Shown here: positions 1 to 10,563 of the stretch, piece by piece
Numbering within the stretch: the first letter of the stretch is position 1
How the letters are laid out: every line of letters begins with the position of its first letter
Source of the DNA: Pleurotus djamor
Lineage: Eukaryota; Basidiomycota; Agaricomycetes; Agaricales; Pleurotaceae
NCBI GenBank assembly: GCA_029747585.1
Contig: JAPEVF010000133.1
Span: 31,814 to 95,813, forward strand
Direction: 5' to 3'
DNA: 64,000 nt
The notes under the pieces: model-generated
Told to the model about the DNA's origin: nothing
Databases searched by the model: none
What the model saw: only the letters and a program-made list of their open reading frames with translations
Made by a program: the position numbers and the translations under genes

Positions 1-481
1 CGAGTAACTGGGGGGGGGGGGTAAAATCCAATTTTATGGCGGATGAAACAGCGGCTGGGCAGTATCAGAGACGGGATGTGTGCCATTGAACAGCAGGGTA
101 GAGCATAGCTCCAAGGTCGGAGCCGCGCGTCTATCCCACTGCTTCCTAATGAGCACAAGACCGTGGAACGACGACGATGGAGAGGAGAGGGAGAGAGCCA
201 AGCGAAACAAATCAACAACGGAAGCAAATTGTTTATTTGTACATGATGATGCTATGCGGAGCCCGAATCACATGGTATAGGGGGGAAGAACGCTGATGTG
301 TGAAGGAGTCAGAGATTGATGGCGTCGAACTATTACAGGTGCATAGGGCGCAGGAAAATGCAAACTAGATACAATGAGATGGCATCACGAGCTAGGCCAC
401 CAAACATCAAGAGATACAAAGTAGATGCAACCATGGTAATCAAAATAAATCGGTGGCGTTAGCACCCGTACGCGCCTCAAA
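1..481. other. no gene recognised at left edge
   Basis: There is a run of ten G near the start, and short open frames that do not look protein-like. The 3' end of the zinc-ribbon gene lies just to the right. I see no promoter, RNA gene or repeat here that I can support. Confidence 0.4.
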
Positions 482-1550
482 CTAGAACGGTAGAAAAATG
501 AGTGGGGGCACGTCGGGGAAAAAGATACAGACCTGGCATATATCAAGAAGAAATCGCAAATTGACTGATTGGGCTTTCGTACGCTTGACCCCAGAAACGT
601 CAAGGAAGACTGATGAGTTCAGAAGTTGCCGGTGAGTATCATAAAAATGCGCAAGAGTTCCGGACGCGCTGCCGAGGTGGGGTAACAGATTGTTGTGCCA
701 TCGTAGGCTAAGATCCGCTCTATAGAGGGTTGGTCATCTACAAGGACGCAGAGGAGTGATACGAACATACCCAATAAGTTCCATCTCTTTTGTCCCCGGA
801 GCCCAAGCAACATTCCAGAAGGCGGCAAATTCTTTGGTGATATCTGTGATGGATTGACTGGTCAGATGGACGGCGCTGCCAAAGGAGGAACAGCGCACCA
901 GATAGGAACGTACGCGCCGGGAAGGGTCGCGAGATATTTCCAAGACGCATACTCTGTTTCCCACCAACGTAAAATGACGCGTTGACCAAGATGGTCCGTT
1001 CCCTGTCGCATTTGTTTAACCAAGCTAGGCCGATAGGTGCTTATACTTAGCACTCACTTCTTCGGGCTCAAGTTGAGTGGGTAGGTGGTCGACAACTTCT
1101 GGGAAGAATGCATTCGAGCGCTGTACGCGTCAGCTCGGGATAACTTTGCTGTAGTGACAATCTGTTGGAGAACGTGGGGATCTTGCTGGACTGAATATTG
1201 GTGAGAACCTATGTGTATGCATGAGATGCGGTGGCTTACGTTTCAACGAACAATCCTCGCACTTGGATTCATCAATAAGGTGTGGACTGACGTTACCACA
1301 GTACAGGCAATATGGTAGACGCTGCGGACAAGTGTCAGATACGATACCTGGAAGACTGAGGTAGTAGACTCACCGCTCGCCGGGCCCGCTCCTCAGGATC
1401 GTGAGCCACTGAGTACAGCATCTGACATCGTTGACAAAGGCCTGGGCTAGCCTTGAACTCGTATTCAGTCGCGCAGCCCTCGCCGATTCGGGTACCTATA
1501 CACCACTGAGGCGGCGCAGGTGATTTGAGAAGACAGTAGTGAGGAGACAT
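482..1550 (-). CDS. zinc-ribbon hypothetical protein, six exons, 263 aa
   Basis: Proposed exons are 1374-1550, 1240-1321, 1058-1190, 914-1002, 771-843 and 482-719. They join in frame to 264 codons including the stop. The start is the ATG at 1550; the longer open frame upstream has only a GTG. The N-terminal third carries four Cys pairs: W-C-I-G...G-C, then L-C-Q-R-C, Y-C-L-Y-C and K-C-E-D-C, with the last two pairs in the second exon. This fits one or two zinc ribbons. The C-terminal part (motifs FPAHITKEFAAFWN and DLSLRWHNNLLPHLG) has no catalytic signature I recognise. It resembles uncharacterised basidiomycete proteins with an N-terminal Cys-rich module. All five introns are about 50-70 bp with GT-AG ends. 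Function is unknown; metal binding is inferred. The gene is divergent from the kinase relic to its right. Confidence 0.65.
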
Positions 1551-1882
1551 GAGAGGACATGTCGCAGTGGCGACGAATAAATACAAAGGCGGAGTGGCAT
1601 TGGCGTTGGTCACAAAAACAAAACGCGTCACGCGTGACTTGTCTCAGAATTCAACCGCGTATCATCCGCCGACCTTAGTGGCGGACTTCAAATCGGTCCA
1701 GACATTCAGTGCACTACGACCACAAGCCACATCGGTGAGTTTTATCAGCTCCCACCCTACCTGAAATTGAAGTCATCAGCGCTAAACAAGTCCCAGTTGA
1801 GTTCTCTACCCCACTAAATCGCCTAGAGCCCTTGCCGTTGGTTTCCTTCAGTCGTAACTCGTGATTCGTGAACATTCAAGAA
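1551..1882. promoter_or_regulatory. shared upstream region of two divergent genes
   Basis: About 330 bp separate the divergent zinc-ribbon gene and the kinase relic. Two ACGCGT hexamers sit 7 bp apart at 1623-1628 and 1630-1635. In yeasts ACGCGT is the MluI cell-cycle box; a role here is only inferred. No TATA box stands out. Confidence 0.25.
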
Positions 1883-3523
1883 ATGGAGTGCAAGCCTAAA
1901 GAAATTGTGCCCGTGCTGAAGGACTTGTCAACAGCTTCCGAGTTTTACCTCGCTACGCCACCTTATGTTGATGTTCACGCAAAGTCACGCATCGTGCTCG
2001 GAACATCCAGCGACCCTTTGTACAAATGCCCTACCGTGGTTACCTTGTTTGAGGTCATGTACGACGTCTTGGAAGGTTAGCCCACCCTGCTTCCCGTTCC
2101 CTTCCATTCCCTTTGTTCTTTTGTTTCTCCCTCACTCACCGACGCTGACTCTACCTCCTCTAAACTAGCTCATCGTTTCCTTGTTGACAAGAGCCAGCAA
2201 GCTCGGACACTTCATCGGGATATCCGCACCGGGTATACCTTGATCGACTCAAACCCCAATCACACTCACAAAAGGCAGCCTTACGAGATTATTGGTGACG
2301 ATCGTCCGAAATATATCAATCAAGTTCTTGCCAAGTACGTGTCTGTCTTCGAGCAGAATATACATCTCGTGCTATGAGATCTCCACTGATTCCTGGCCTT
2401 CAGAAATGGAATGAATCCCCCCGAGAACAACACCCTCGCACTTATCATCGATCTTGACATTGCCAACAATGACTCGGCACAAATCTACGAACGAACGGTA
2501 CGCCCCCATCTTGCCTTGACATCTTAACATGACGAGCACCCACTAACTCACGGTCCGTTTGCTCATCCTTTCTCACAGGAAACACCTATATACGCCGCCC
2601 GCTCACTCACCCTCCGCCGCATCCTCTTCGAAAACACGCACCCCACGTGCATGCCCAACCTCCCAGATAACCTTCGGGCCCTTTACCTCTCCGCCTACCA
2701 AACTCAACTCCTCAACGATCCCTTGCGTACCTTAAACGACATTCCAGGCACTATGCAGCGTCACGGAACGGTCTTCGATCATGAGAAATATGAAGCGTAC
2801 TGCGCAGACGAAAATGAGTGTTCACGCGTACGTGTAGCGTCAGAGGACTTTGAAAACATTAAACACCATCCTCGATATGCCGCCGAATCAGTTTTCTGGT
2901 GTTTTCTCGTGGCGCTCCTCCAAGCGGTTCCTCAGCATAAGGATGCGGCGGGGAAGGAGGATGTGAATTATGGTCGGTTCGAGAAGATCTGGAAATTGCT
3001 TGATACGCACCAAGCCACCACCAATGATGATGACGACGACGACATGCTGCTCGATCCCACACTCCCGATATTCACCCCCCTTCCCTGGGCTAAAATCCTC
3101 CATCACGACCTATCGTTCGTCGTCCCTGTCGTTAAAGAGTTAACCGCACAGGTGCGACCGGAATATGCGTTGCTCACTCCAGAACCGAGTGTATGTCATT
3201 TACATGAGGCGATGCAGAGGATTTTGGTTAAGTATGTGTGGATGTTCCGGGAGGAAGGACAGGATGTGAGTTTGGGTGGTAGCTGGAGGTCATGGCGGGA
3301 GGATGGTGACGATGGATCGGGGTGCGAGCCAAACAAGAGAAAGAAAGCGAGCGGCCGTAACGATGGATCGGGGTGCGAGCCAAACAAGAGAAAGAAAGCG
3401 AGCGGCCGTAACGAATACGGCTCCTCCAACCGGCCCACCCGTCGAGGCACGATCTCTGACTACAGCAAATTCTATACGGGAGAAGCGACCCGCGGAGGAT
3501 ATGGATACACCCGACATGTCTAA
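1883..3523 (+). pseudogene. degenerate FunK1-type protein kinase (pseudokinase)
   Basis: Exons 1883-2075, 2169-2334, 2404-2497 and 2579-3523 join to about 465 aa. It matches the neighbouring intact FunK1 kinase (5119-7671) from the conserved VMYDVLEG segment onward, including intron positions. It keeps LHRD (residues about 80-82), IIDLDIAN (metal-binding DLD, DFG equivalent) and TPIYAARS. The conserved catalytic-loop Asn is replaced by Tyr: LHRDIRTGY here against LHRDLSLAN in the neighbour. The whole N-terminal lobe (about 350 residues in the neighbour) is absent, and the reading frame opens only at an ATG at 1883. A 51-bp tandem duplication lies near the C-terminus. Beyond it, the frame matching the intact paralogue (KRPAEDMD) is a different frame from the one that is open. 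I read it as a catalytically dead, probably non-functional copy; a retained scaffolding role cannot be excluded. Confidence 0.65.
3310..3411. repeat. 51-bp tandem duplication, two identical copies
   Basis: The units 3310-3360 and 3361-3411 are identical. In the open frame each encodes 17 residues containing NKRKK, a basic patch like a nuclear localisation signal. The duplication lies exactly where the kinase relic switches away from the frame conserved in its paralogue. Confidence 0.95.
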
Positions 3524-4860
3524 CGAGAAAAGTAAGTACATCCTTCGTTGAACTTGATCAGNTTTTTTTTTATGTTGATCTAGTGCTCCAACAGGACACT
3601 GCATTTAACCACCTTTTATCTGTAGTACGGCGTAACTTGAAAACTTTGCGTCGTTTGCGTCATTGTCTCCCAATCCCATCATCCCTCGTCACCTACAGGT
3701 TCCTTCAAGTCCGATCTGAGGGGTACACAGTTACAACGGATGGGTGGCCGCACAGTGCAGAGCGGTGGCAAGCGTAAGAGGACGGAAACCACGCCGATAC
3801 GGGTGGTTACTACCTGCTTGGGACGTAACCTGCGGAAGTGGGAAGTTAGCGTTTTGGTTTTAAACGTTCGTATAAGTAGATCTCAAGATCTTGAGATCCA
3901 TCTCCATGATCGATGATCGAAGCCTCGATCAAATTCAAAAGTTGAGCCATTCCGTTCCGGGCGGAAGGGAGCATGCAATGACCAGTTCCGGGATTCTGTG
4001 CGGGACAGACGCGAAGGCGAAGAGGTATGAGGAGAGGAACTTAAGGATACCACCAGCACCTTGATCATCCCAAATATACGCGCTTTCAGTATTCAGGGAT
4101 AGGCGCAAAACGGAGGCCAGGACGAGGGCGATGAAACCGAGTAGAGTGCGTCGAGGCCGTGAGGATACTGTGTGTGAGCAGGGAAGAGAAACATATGAGG
4201 TTGAACAAGCATAAGCAGGTTGATCAATCGAGAGTAGTAACATTCAGAAGGACTATTCGAACTTCGAAATACAAATACTCTATACCCAGATAGACAACTG
4301 TGAATAAACGAAAACTTGAAGAAGGATAGTGAGCAGCCTGAATTGCAAAAGGTATGCGCCTTCGACAGAATCTACCGAGTCCAAGGACTAGCTATAATAT
4401 ACCCACCTCGTAGCTAGTAGGATTATACGGGATAGAGGCGATCGAGGTCAGGTAAGGCTAGCGGCGTCAAGGAATCGGGAAACATGCAACATTAGAGGGG
4501 ATGTACACAACGGGTGTGCGTATGCAGAGGGTCGGGTTGATAACTAGAATGCCCAATGGGTAAGGAAGAAGCGAAGAGCGCAAGATTAGCGGTAAGCAGA
4601 CGAAGGAGGGTAAGAATAAGGAGGGAAGAGGTGGAGGAGGGAGACAAGGGAAAGGATTTAGTCGATGCCGTGAGAATGTTTTCAGGGAGGGAAGAGGTAG
4701 GGAGGGAGGAACGTATGAATAAACCTGAGCACTAGAACGGGCAAGAGGAAACGTTTGAATCTTCCAACGATGAAGGATACCAAACATTCAGTCGGAGTGG
4801 GTGACTGGTGCAAGGTAGGTACTAAGTGAACGGGAGAGTTAGATGATTCATAGGGTGAGA
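3524..4860. other. intergenic region with relic membrane-protein frame and purine-rich DNA
   Basis: On the minus strand, 3935-4243 holds an open frame rich in hydrophobic residues (LLGFIALVLASVLRLSLN, then FLSSYLFAFASV). It looks like a fragment of a membrane protein, with no start or splice context I can trust. Part of it is repeated at 8751-8880. From about 4560 to 4720 the plus strand is strongly purine-rich (GGAGGGAAGAGG-type motifs) and resembles the sequence at 9290-9690. I see no complete gene. Confidence 0.4.
4045..4152 (+). repeat. dispersed ~110-bp repeat, copy 1
   Basis: This segment (starting GGATACCACCAGCACC, through AAATATACGCGCTTTCAG, ending GAGTAGAGTGCGT) is repeated with substitutions and a small insertion at 8751-8880 in the same orientation. 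On the minus strand it is part of the hydrophobic open frame at 3935-4243, so it may be a shared exon of a decayed gene family. Confidence 0.8.
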
Positions 4861-5118
4861 GTCTTTCTACTCACGGTCAAGCAAAGGGGAACCTGTAATG
4901 GCAGCGACGTCTTCATTTTATGAACCACAACCAAATATAGGCAAAAAGAAGGTTACAACCAGAAACTTTGGGCAGCCCAGCGCTCACGATGAAAGTAGAG
5001 CCACCATGACTATGAAGCGAGTTTTTAAAGTGCTATTCGAGAGAAAGGTATACATGGGGACGAAATTGAGTAGGGCGAGAAAAGAGTGCATCCACGGCAG
5101 AGATATATATCAGAGAAA

Positions 5119-7671
5119 CTAATTTCCCTTGCGCAGCTTACGCGTACCTAGAGAATGTCGTATGTGAGATAACGGCATTTGTAATGGATGAGAGAGCACT
5201 TACGCTTCGCTTTCTTCGAGGGTTTAGGGTTCCCAATGATGACCGGATCGGTGTCCAGGTTGATAGCATGAGGTGCCTCTGCGCCCTCGTCCAAGCTGGC
5301 CGATTCAGCATTGCGTTTGCTGCCCGTGGGGACGCTGATACTCGGAAGCTGCCCATCGAGCATAATATTAGGCTTCGGCTTTTTCGAGGAATCGGTAATG
5401 ACGTTGCGAGACATGGTTGTGTGAAACTTGACATCCTGGTCCTTCCACAGAACGATGTATTTGAGTAGGAGACGTTGCATCGCTTCGTGGAGATTGAACT
5501 GCTCAGGTTCGGGTTCCAGTAGCGCGTATTCAGGTCGAACTTGTTTGACTAAGTCATCGAGAAGGTCCGCGACAAATGAAAGGTCTGTGTGTAAAGCCTT
5601 CTTCCAATCTTGGTGTTTTAGCAGAAGACCACATCTGGTATCTGACTCAGAGTCCTCGGGGATGCTGTGGTCAAGGAAGCATTTCCAGATTGCGTTAAAC
5701 TTGGCATTATTGACGTCGTCTTCGGGGCCTTTGGCAGTGGTAGGAAGTGCGCGCAAAAGGAACGAAAGGATACACCAGAATACGGACTCTGCATCATGGC
5801 GAGGCTGATGCTCGAAGTCACGTCTCAAGGTAGACGGATTATTGTCGTAGGCACGGCAGCGTTTCATGTTGACGTTTCCACGATGAGTTGTGTCATCGTC
5901 CTGGAAGGCGCGTAGGGCTTCGTTCGCGGGGGAGTAGGCTGCATTGTAGAGCTCGGCGACATCTTCGGGAAGTTGGGGCATCTCCGCGAACAAGATATTA
6001 CAATGGAGGAGCTCGCCTGCGGCCACCGAGCGTGCGATGTATTTCGGCGTACCCTATATCTTTGTGAGTCATCCGGAGAAAACAAAGAGGGAAAGCACAC
6101 GGACTGTACGAGCATGTAACGGGTTATGCTTATCTCTCCTTCCGCGATTACACTTGCAGGCGTTGTCCAGGTCAATTATCAAGGCTTCAGATCCCGCATC
6201 TCTTTCGCTGCGGGCCGAACGCCAGGTCAGGAATACGCAAGCAGAAAAAGATAGAAACTCACCCCGAAAGCACCTCGTTGATGAAACGCGGGCGATCAAT
6301 TTGGTCGTACAGCGCCTTTTTAGGATACCCCTCAACGTGCACCGGGTTGATCATGATGTTGGCAAGGCTCAGGTCGCGGTGCAAGACGTTCCTTCGAACA
6401 GCATGACGATGAGCTACAAGTTAAAGGAAAATCAGGAAAAGAAAGGCAGGAAGTTGCTTGGGCGGCGTACCTTCAAGTACATCGTACATAACCTTGAGAA
6501 ACTTGATGAGGTTCTCGCATTTTGCGACCAGATCCCCAGTCGTAGCAAGTACGATGCGAGTCTTCGTCCGACTAACCCCACCAACCTGCACTTGGATCAC
6601 CTTCTTACGGGTCTTGACCTGATTGCACGAGATCATCGCGGCGAAACCGGGCGCATGCCCGGGTTGGTGGAGGGTCTCGTATAGCTCACCCTCTGAGAAA
6701 GTAGAGTGGTCGCTGCGGTATTGATCCTTGATGATGTGGAAATTGGGGGACTTGGCGATCCATGTCATCCGATGCCACGGTTCGCCGACGAGGACAACCT
6801 TGCAATTATAGTAGGTGGTGTCCTCGGTCTTGATGTCCCATTCGGGAGGGTCACGAAGCGACAATCCTTCGGAGAGCGTAATTGTGTCGTCGTAAAAGAG
6901 ATGGCGGTCCGTCTTCTTCGGGTTATGAAGCGTGTAAGCAAACTCGAGGAGCGGTATGAGGTTGACCCAGCCAAAGTCTTCAGAGCAAGCAACTCCCGAA
7001 GGGCTTGACCAATGAAGCGTATAACCACCCGGCCAAACAGAGAATCCGAGAAGCGATACACGATGGGGAAGAGCTTGACCAGCGAGCCCAAGGTACGTCA
7101 TGCACTGTTTGGGGCCGTCGTCCTTGTTATCGTTCCTCTTGAGCTCCCCTGGGCTCACAATGTGATGATAGGCAGGGGCTAGCTTCTCGAGCGCAAGCTG
7201 ATCGGCGATGGATTTGGGAAGGATCGCAAAGTCCGAGCGAGATGTGAAGCGTAGGTGAGGATGATGGCGCAGCGTACGTTCATGAACATCGACACAAACG
7301 AGTTCCTCCTCCTCACTGTCAGGGAATGCCTCTGGGACCATGGTGAGAATCGGTGGCATAACACATGTAGAGTACACGACAATGGACTTACCATGTACTT
7401 CGTGAAGAACTGCGTTCAAGGCATTGACGCAGAGATCATACGGTGATGTGTCCGGCGAGCTGATGAACGCACTGATGGCGGCAAGGATTTGGACGTTTTG
7501 CGCCAAAGCTGCCAGCTTCTTCTTGCCAGTTCTAGTCGGTTTGTTGAGGCGAGTATCCCTGAAGTTCGCGTTGGGTTCAAGGCCTTGCGCAGGTGGTTCC
7601 ATTTCGCGACGACAAGTTGCTGGAGCTTTCTGTGGTTTGACGGGGGTGGACTCGACTTTAGTGTCTGCCAT
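5119..7671 (-). CDS. FunK1-type fungal protein kinase, intact, 777 aa
   Basis: Exons 6471-7671, 6263-6413, 6105-6207, 5204-6053 and 5119-5147 join to exactly 778 codons. This is a serine/threonine-kinase-fold protein of the FunK1 family, which is expanded in mushroom-forming fungi. The N-terminal ~390 residues hold the N-lobe and upstream region (motif GFSVWPGGYTLHWSSP). The catalytic loop HRDLSLAN is at residues about 412-419, the metal-binding DLD at 463-465, and RTGTPKYIARS follows the third intron at about 484-494. The tail is Lys/Arg-rich (KPSKKAKRK, then KRTRKLRKGN) and could target the nucleus. The third donor (GTCCGT) is chosen because it alone gives the RTGTP motif in frame. Substrates are unknown. 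The gene converges on the degenerate paralogue at 1883-3523. All catalytic residues I can check are present. Confidence 0.85.
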
Positions 7672-9240
7672 GATGGTACGAGGAGAAGGTGCGATGTTAG
7701 TATGGCCACAATCATTACTTGCAATTTATAGGCTGACCTGTAATTCCAAAACGGGACGACAATGGATGCTGCGATCGTTGCAGCAGGAGACCGATGTGGC
7801 AAGAGGAAAAGGTTGGGCCATCGGAATTCAAAGTCCGCTACCGCCTTGTTCAAACAGTCAGGTGATCGCGCCATCCTCAGGAGCTCCCCCCTGGCTTCGT
7901 CCCTACTCTCATCATCTTCTCCCAGCCTCGAGCTTCACATTCGTATAGCTCACTTGTATACGCAGAGAGGAGTAAAGCCTCTATAAGCCCGAAGGTACGA
8001 CTGACTGTGGCCTTTCTGCGCACCAAATGGGTCATGGTCCACTGTCCCAACCCGCGACCCTTTTTCCACCGCTCCCTTTTTTGGCCACCACACAAAGGAG
8101 AGTCCACCATTGCCACGTTCCGTCCCCAGATCATCTCCATAATGGGACGTTGACTCTGACTCTTGCGCACCGCATCTCCGATCTCAGATTTTTCGCCAAG
8201 CGACACCGTTGCCCAGCGAGAAAGCGTCAGTAAAAAACTTGAACGACAACGACGTCCGACTCTCCAGCTCGTTAAATGTTAAATGAGCTTGGCCTCTGAT
8301 CCGCTTCCGTCCTCACTTGAGTGCTCTGTACTATATTAACCGAGTCACACTCAGATGTGGATAAGTATCCTCCGTCCTGACCAGCCTCAAGCTACCAGCT
8401 CTTCTCACTCCAGTCTGGCCCACTTTACATAGTGGTCATAGTTATCACAGGTGGAAAAAGAAACACCGATGATCATGACTGAACGGCCACAGAAAGAGAG
8501 GCTTCCATTGATAACCTGGTGGAATCAGATCAGTCACGGTGGTATCTAGGCGCAATGTACGTCGCCAATGTTCTAGCTCTGCACGAAAACCATAAGTACA
8601 TCAACCGAGTCATAGTACCCAAGCATCGTAGCGTACTGAGATCTCTCATGGACACGGGAAGTAGTCAATTTGAGGGCTTCCATCGCAAGATTGAGAAAAC
8701 GAGCTACATTACATATGTGCGAACGGCGCGGGTTCTGCAATTAGCTGTAAGGATACCGCCAGCACCTCGATCATCCCAAATATACGCGCTTCCAGTATTC
8801 AGGGACGCAAAAAGACGAGGAAGGAGGTACATATACGGAGGCCAAGGAAGGCAAGGGCGATGCAACCGAGTAGAGCGCGTTACTCAGATGCAGCCAGCCT
8901 CGCAAGAGCAAGAGCAAGAGCGTTAAATAAGTAGGCGAGTAAGTATCATTCACCTCTGGGTGTCTGTATGCTATTTCATTTAATTAACACCAATCATTCA
9001 TTTCTATCCTCCGTACTCTCTAATGTCAGGATGTGGGTGGCAGATTCCAAGTATGTGCATGGTGAAGCAAGAAAGCTCAAGTTGTACATAGGAGCAATTT
9101 CAGTTTACGAAGACGGAGACGGAGAGGTAGAAGTAGATACGACAGATGCGGAAGAGACGTGAGGGGGGAGTCGACTAGGCAGCAGGATATCACTGGTACC
9201 CTACAGAAAAGGAAAAGTTGAAGTTGATCCATGTATGTGC
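7672..9240. other. region upstream of the kinase; no convincing gene
   Basis: The first few hundred bases are presumably the kinase promoter. No TATA box or known operator stands out. An open frame at 8519-8926 on the plus strand is crossed by the dispersed repeat at 8751-8880 and does not look like a real gene. Confidence 0.35.
8751..8880 (+). repeat. dispersed ~110-bp repeat, copy 2
   Basis: Direct copy of 4045-4152, with a ~25-bp insertion in its second half. The two share the core AAATATACGCGCTTYCAGT and the end GAGTAGAGYGCGT. Divergence suggests an old duplication. Confidence 0.8.
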
Positions 9241-9289
9241 CTCGATACGGCGGTGCTCGAGTAGAAGACACAAGGGGAAGAAAGAACAG

Positions 9290-9690
9290 ATATTCAGAGG
9301 TGACCGGTGTCGGGTGAGGAGCCGATGATGGGGACGTCATATTGAAGAGTATAAGCACCAGATTTATGGTAGGTAGACGAAAAGAGAGAAGGGGGAAGAA
9401 GACGCGAGAGGAATATGAGGGAGGGATGGAGGAAGAGAGGGGGTTCGGAATTCACATAGAGTATCGGAAGACACAAAAGGAAGAATAAACTCAGAGGCGA
9501 TTGGGGCCGGTGATGGTGACGGTGAGGAGAGTCGATAGTGACATTCAAGAGCATGAACGAGAGATTTGTGGGAGGCAGAGGAAGAGCGGAGAAGACGGAT
9601 GCAGGAGGGAGAAAGTAATTATGAGCAGGCCGAGTCACGGATCATCGATCAAGCTTCAAGCAAGAGGGAGCGTTCGAACTCCATATATCA
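9290..9690. repeat. imperfect tandem of two ~200-bp purine-rich units
   Basis: The segment from about 9290 to 9490 and the segment from about 9490 to 9690 align imperfectly. Shared landmarks, in order, are CTCAGAGGYGA or TTCAGAGGTGA, a GGTGATGGTGA-like stretch, GACATTCAAGAGCATGAA against CATATTGAAGAGTATAAG, and a GGGAAGAAGA-type purine tract. The plus strand is mainly A and G. It looks like a decayed local satellite; no coding function is evident. Confidence 0.5.
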
Positions 9691-10560
9691 GAGGATAACC
9701 AATAGATATTAGATACCCAGATTCTGAGCCTGAGTCAATCCAGACGCTGCATATCCGCGGCCTACTCAAGCTCCGCGGCATCATGGTTCAGGCAAATGGC
9801 AAAACGTGCTAAGAGGCTCGAAGGAAAAGGGAGGGGAAGAGCGCGGCGTGCGTGTACAGGGGAGGAGTCACAGAGGGAGGTGCATAAGTGAAGGTAGGAA
9901 ACTGAAGCTGAAGCTGAAGGCAGGAAGGGAGAAGACGAAGTAGAATGAGAATGAGGATGAGAAGGGAGGAGAGGGGAGAGGGTGAGAGCAAAGGCAAGGA
10001 GGGTAGAAGAGAGACCACCGGAACGTCCGAATTTCATACACAGTGTAAGGAACGCTTGCAGCTAGATCGAAGAGGCTAAAACTGAGACGGCGCCGGTGAC
10101 ATAAGAGTGGAAGCGAGGGGAGGGTGGGTAACAAGCTTAGTTCGACGGCGCGGCGGTGTCCACGTTGTACACTGTAAACTGTGCACACGGATGGATCTTA
10201 GAGGACACATAGCGAGGGGGTAGGATTAGGGACGGAGGAAAAGAACATCAAGGACGAGGGAGCGTCCGAATTACTAAAGGTGCAGTCAGAGTGGAAAGAG
10301 CGAAAGATGTAAGGCGCAAAATTTGAAAGCACATTCCTTGGGACGGACGAATGGAACAGGTCGGGCAGGTCCATCGATTCATATTGAATATTGAATATTC
10401 AACGTCAACGCCAGTACGAGTCATGACGTGGGTGCCAGGTGGAGAATTTGCTGCAGCCAACCGAGACAGAGCATGAGCATGTGGAGACGAAGGGATAGGA
10501 TCAAGTACGAGCGACGGAAGCGAGAGGAAAGGAAGATCCGGGATAAAAGGGAAAAGACAA
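9691..10560. other. purine-rich low-complexity region, no gene
   Basis: The plus strand is dominated by GGGAGA/GAAGAA motifs, with a short GAAGCT repeat (three units at about 9903-9920) and an ATATTGA repeat near 10381-10400. Open frames on the minus strand are Ser/Pro/Leu-rich products of this base bias. I see no supported gene. Confidence 0.4.
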
Positions 10561-10563
10561 CCA

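Noticed and set aside
8519..8926. 136-codon plus-strand open frame
   Set aside because: It starts at a non-ATG codon, is crossed by a dispersed repeat and contains low-complexity QEQEQE; no domain or splice support.
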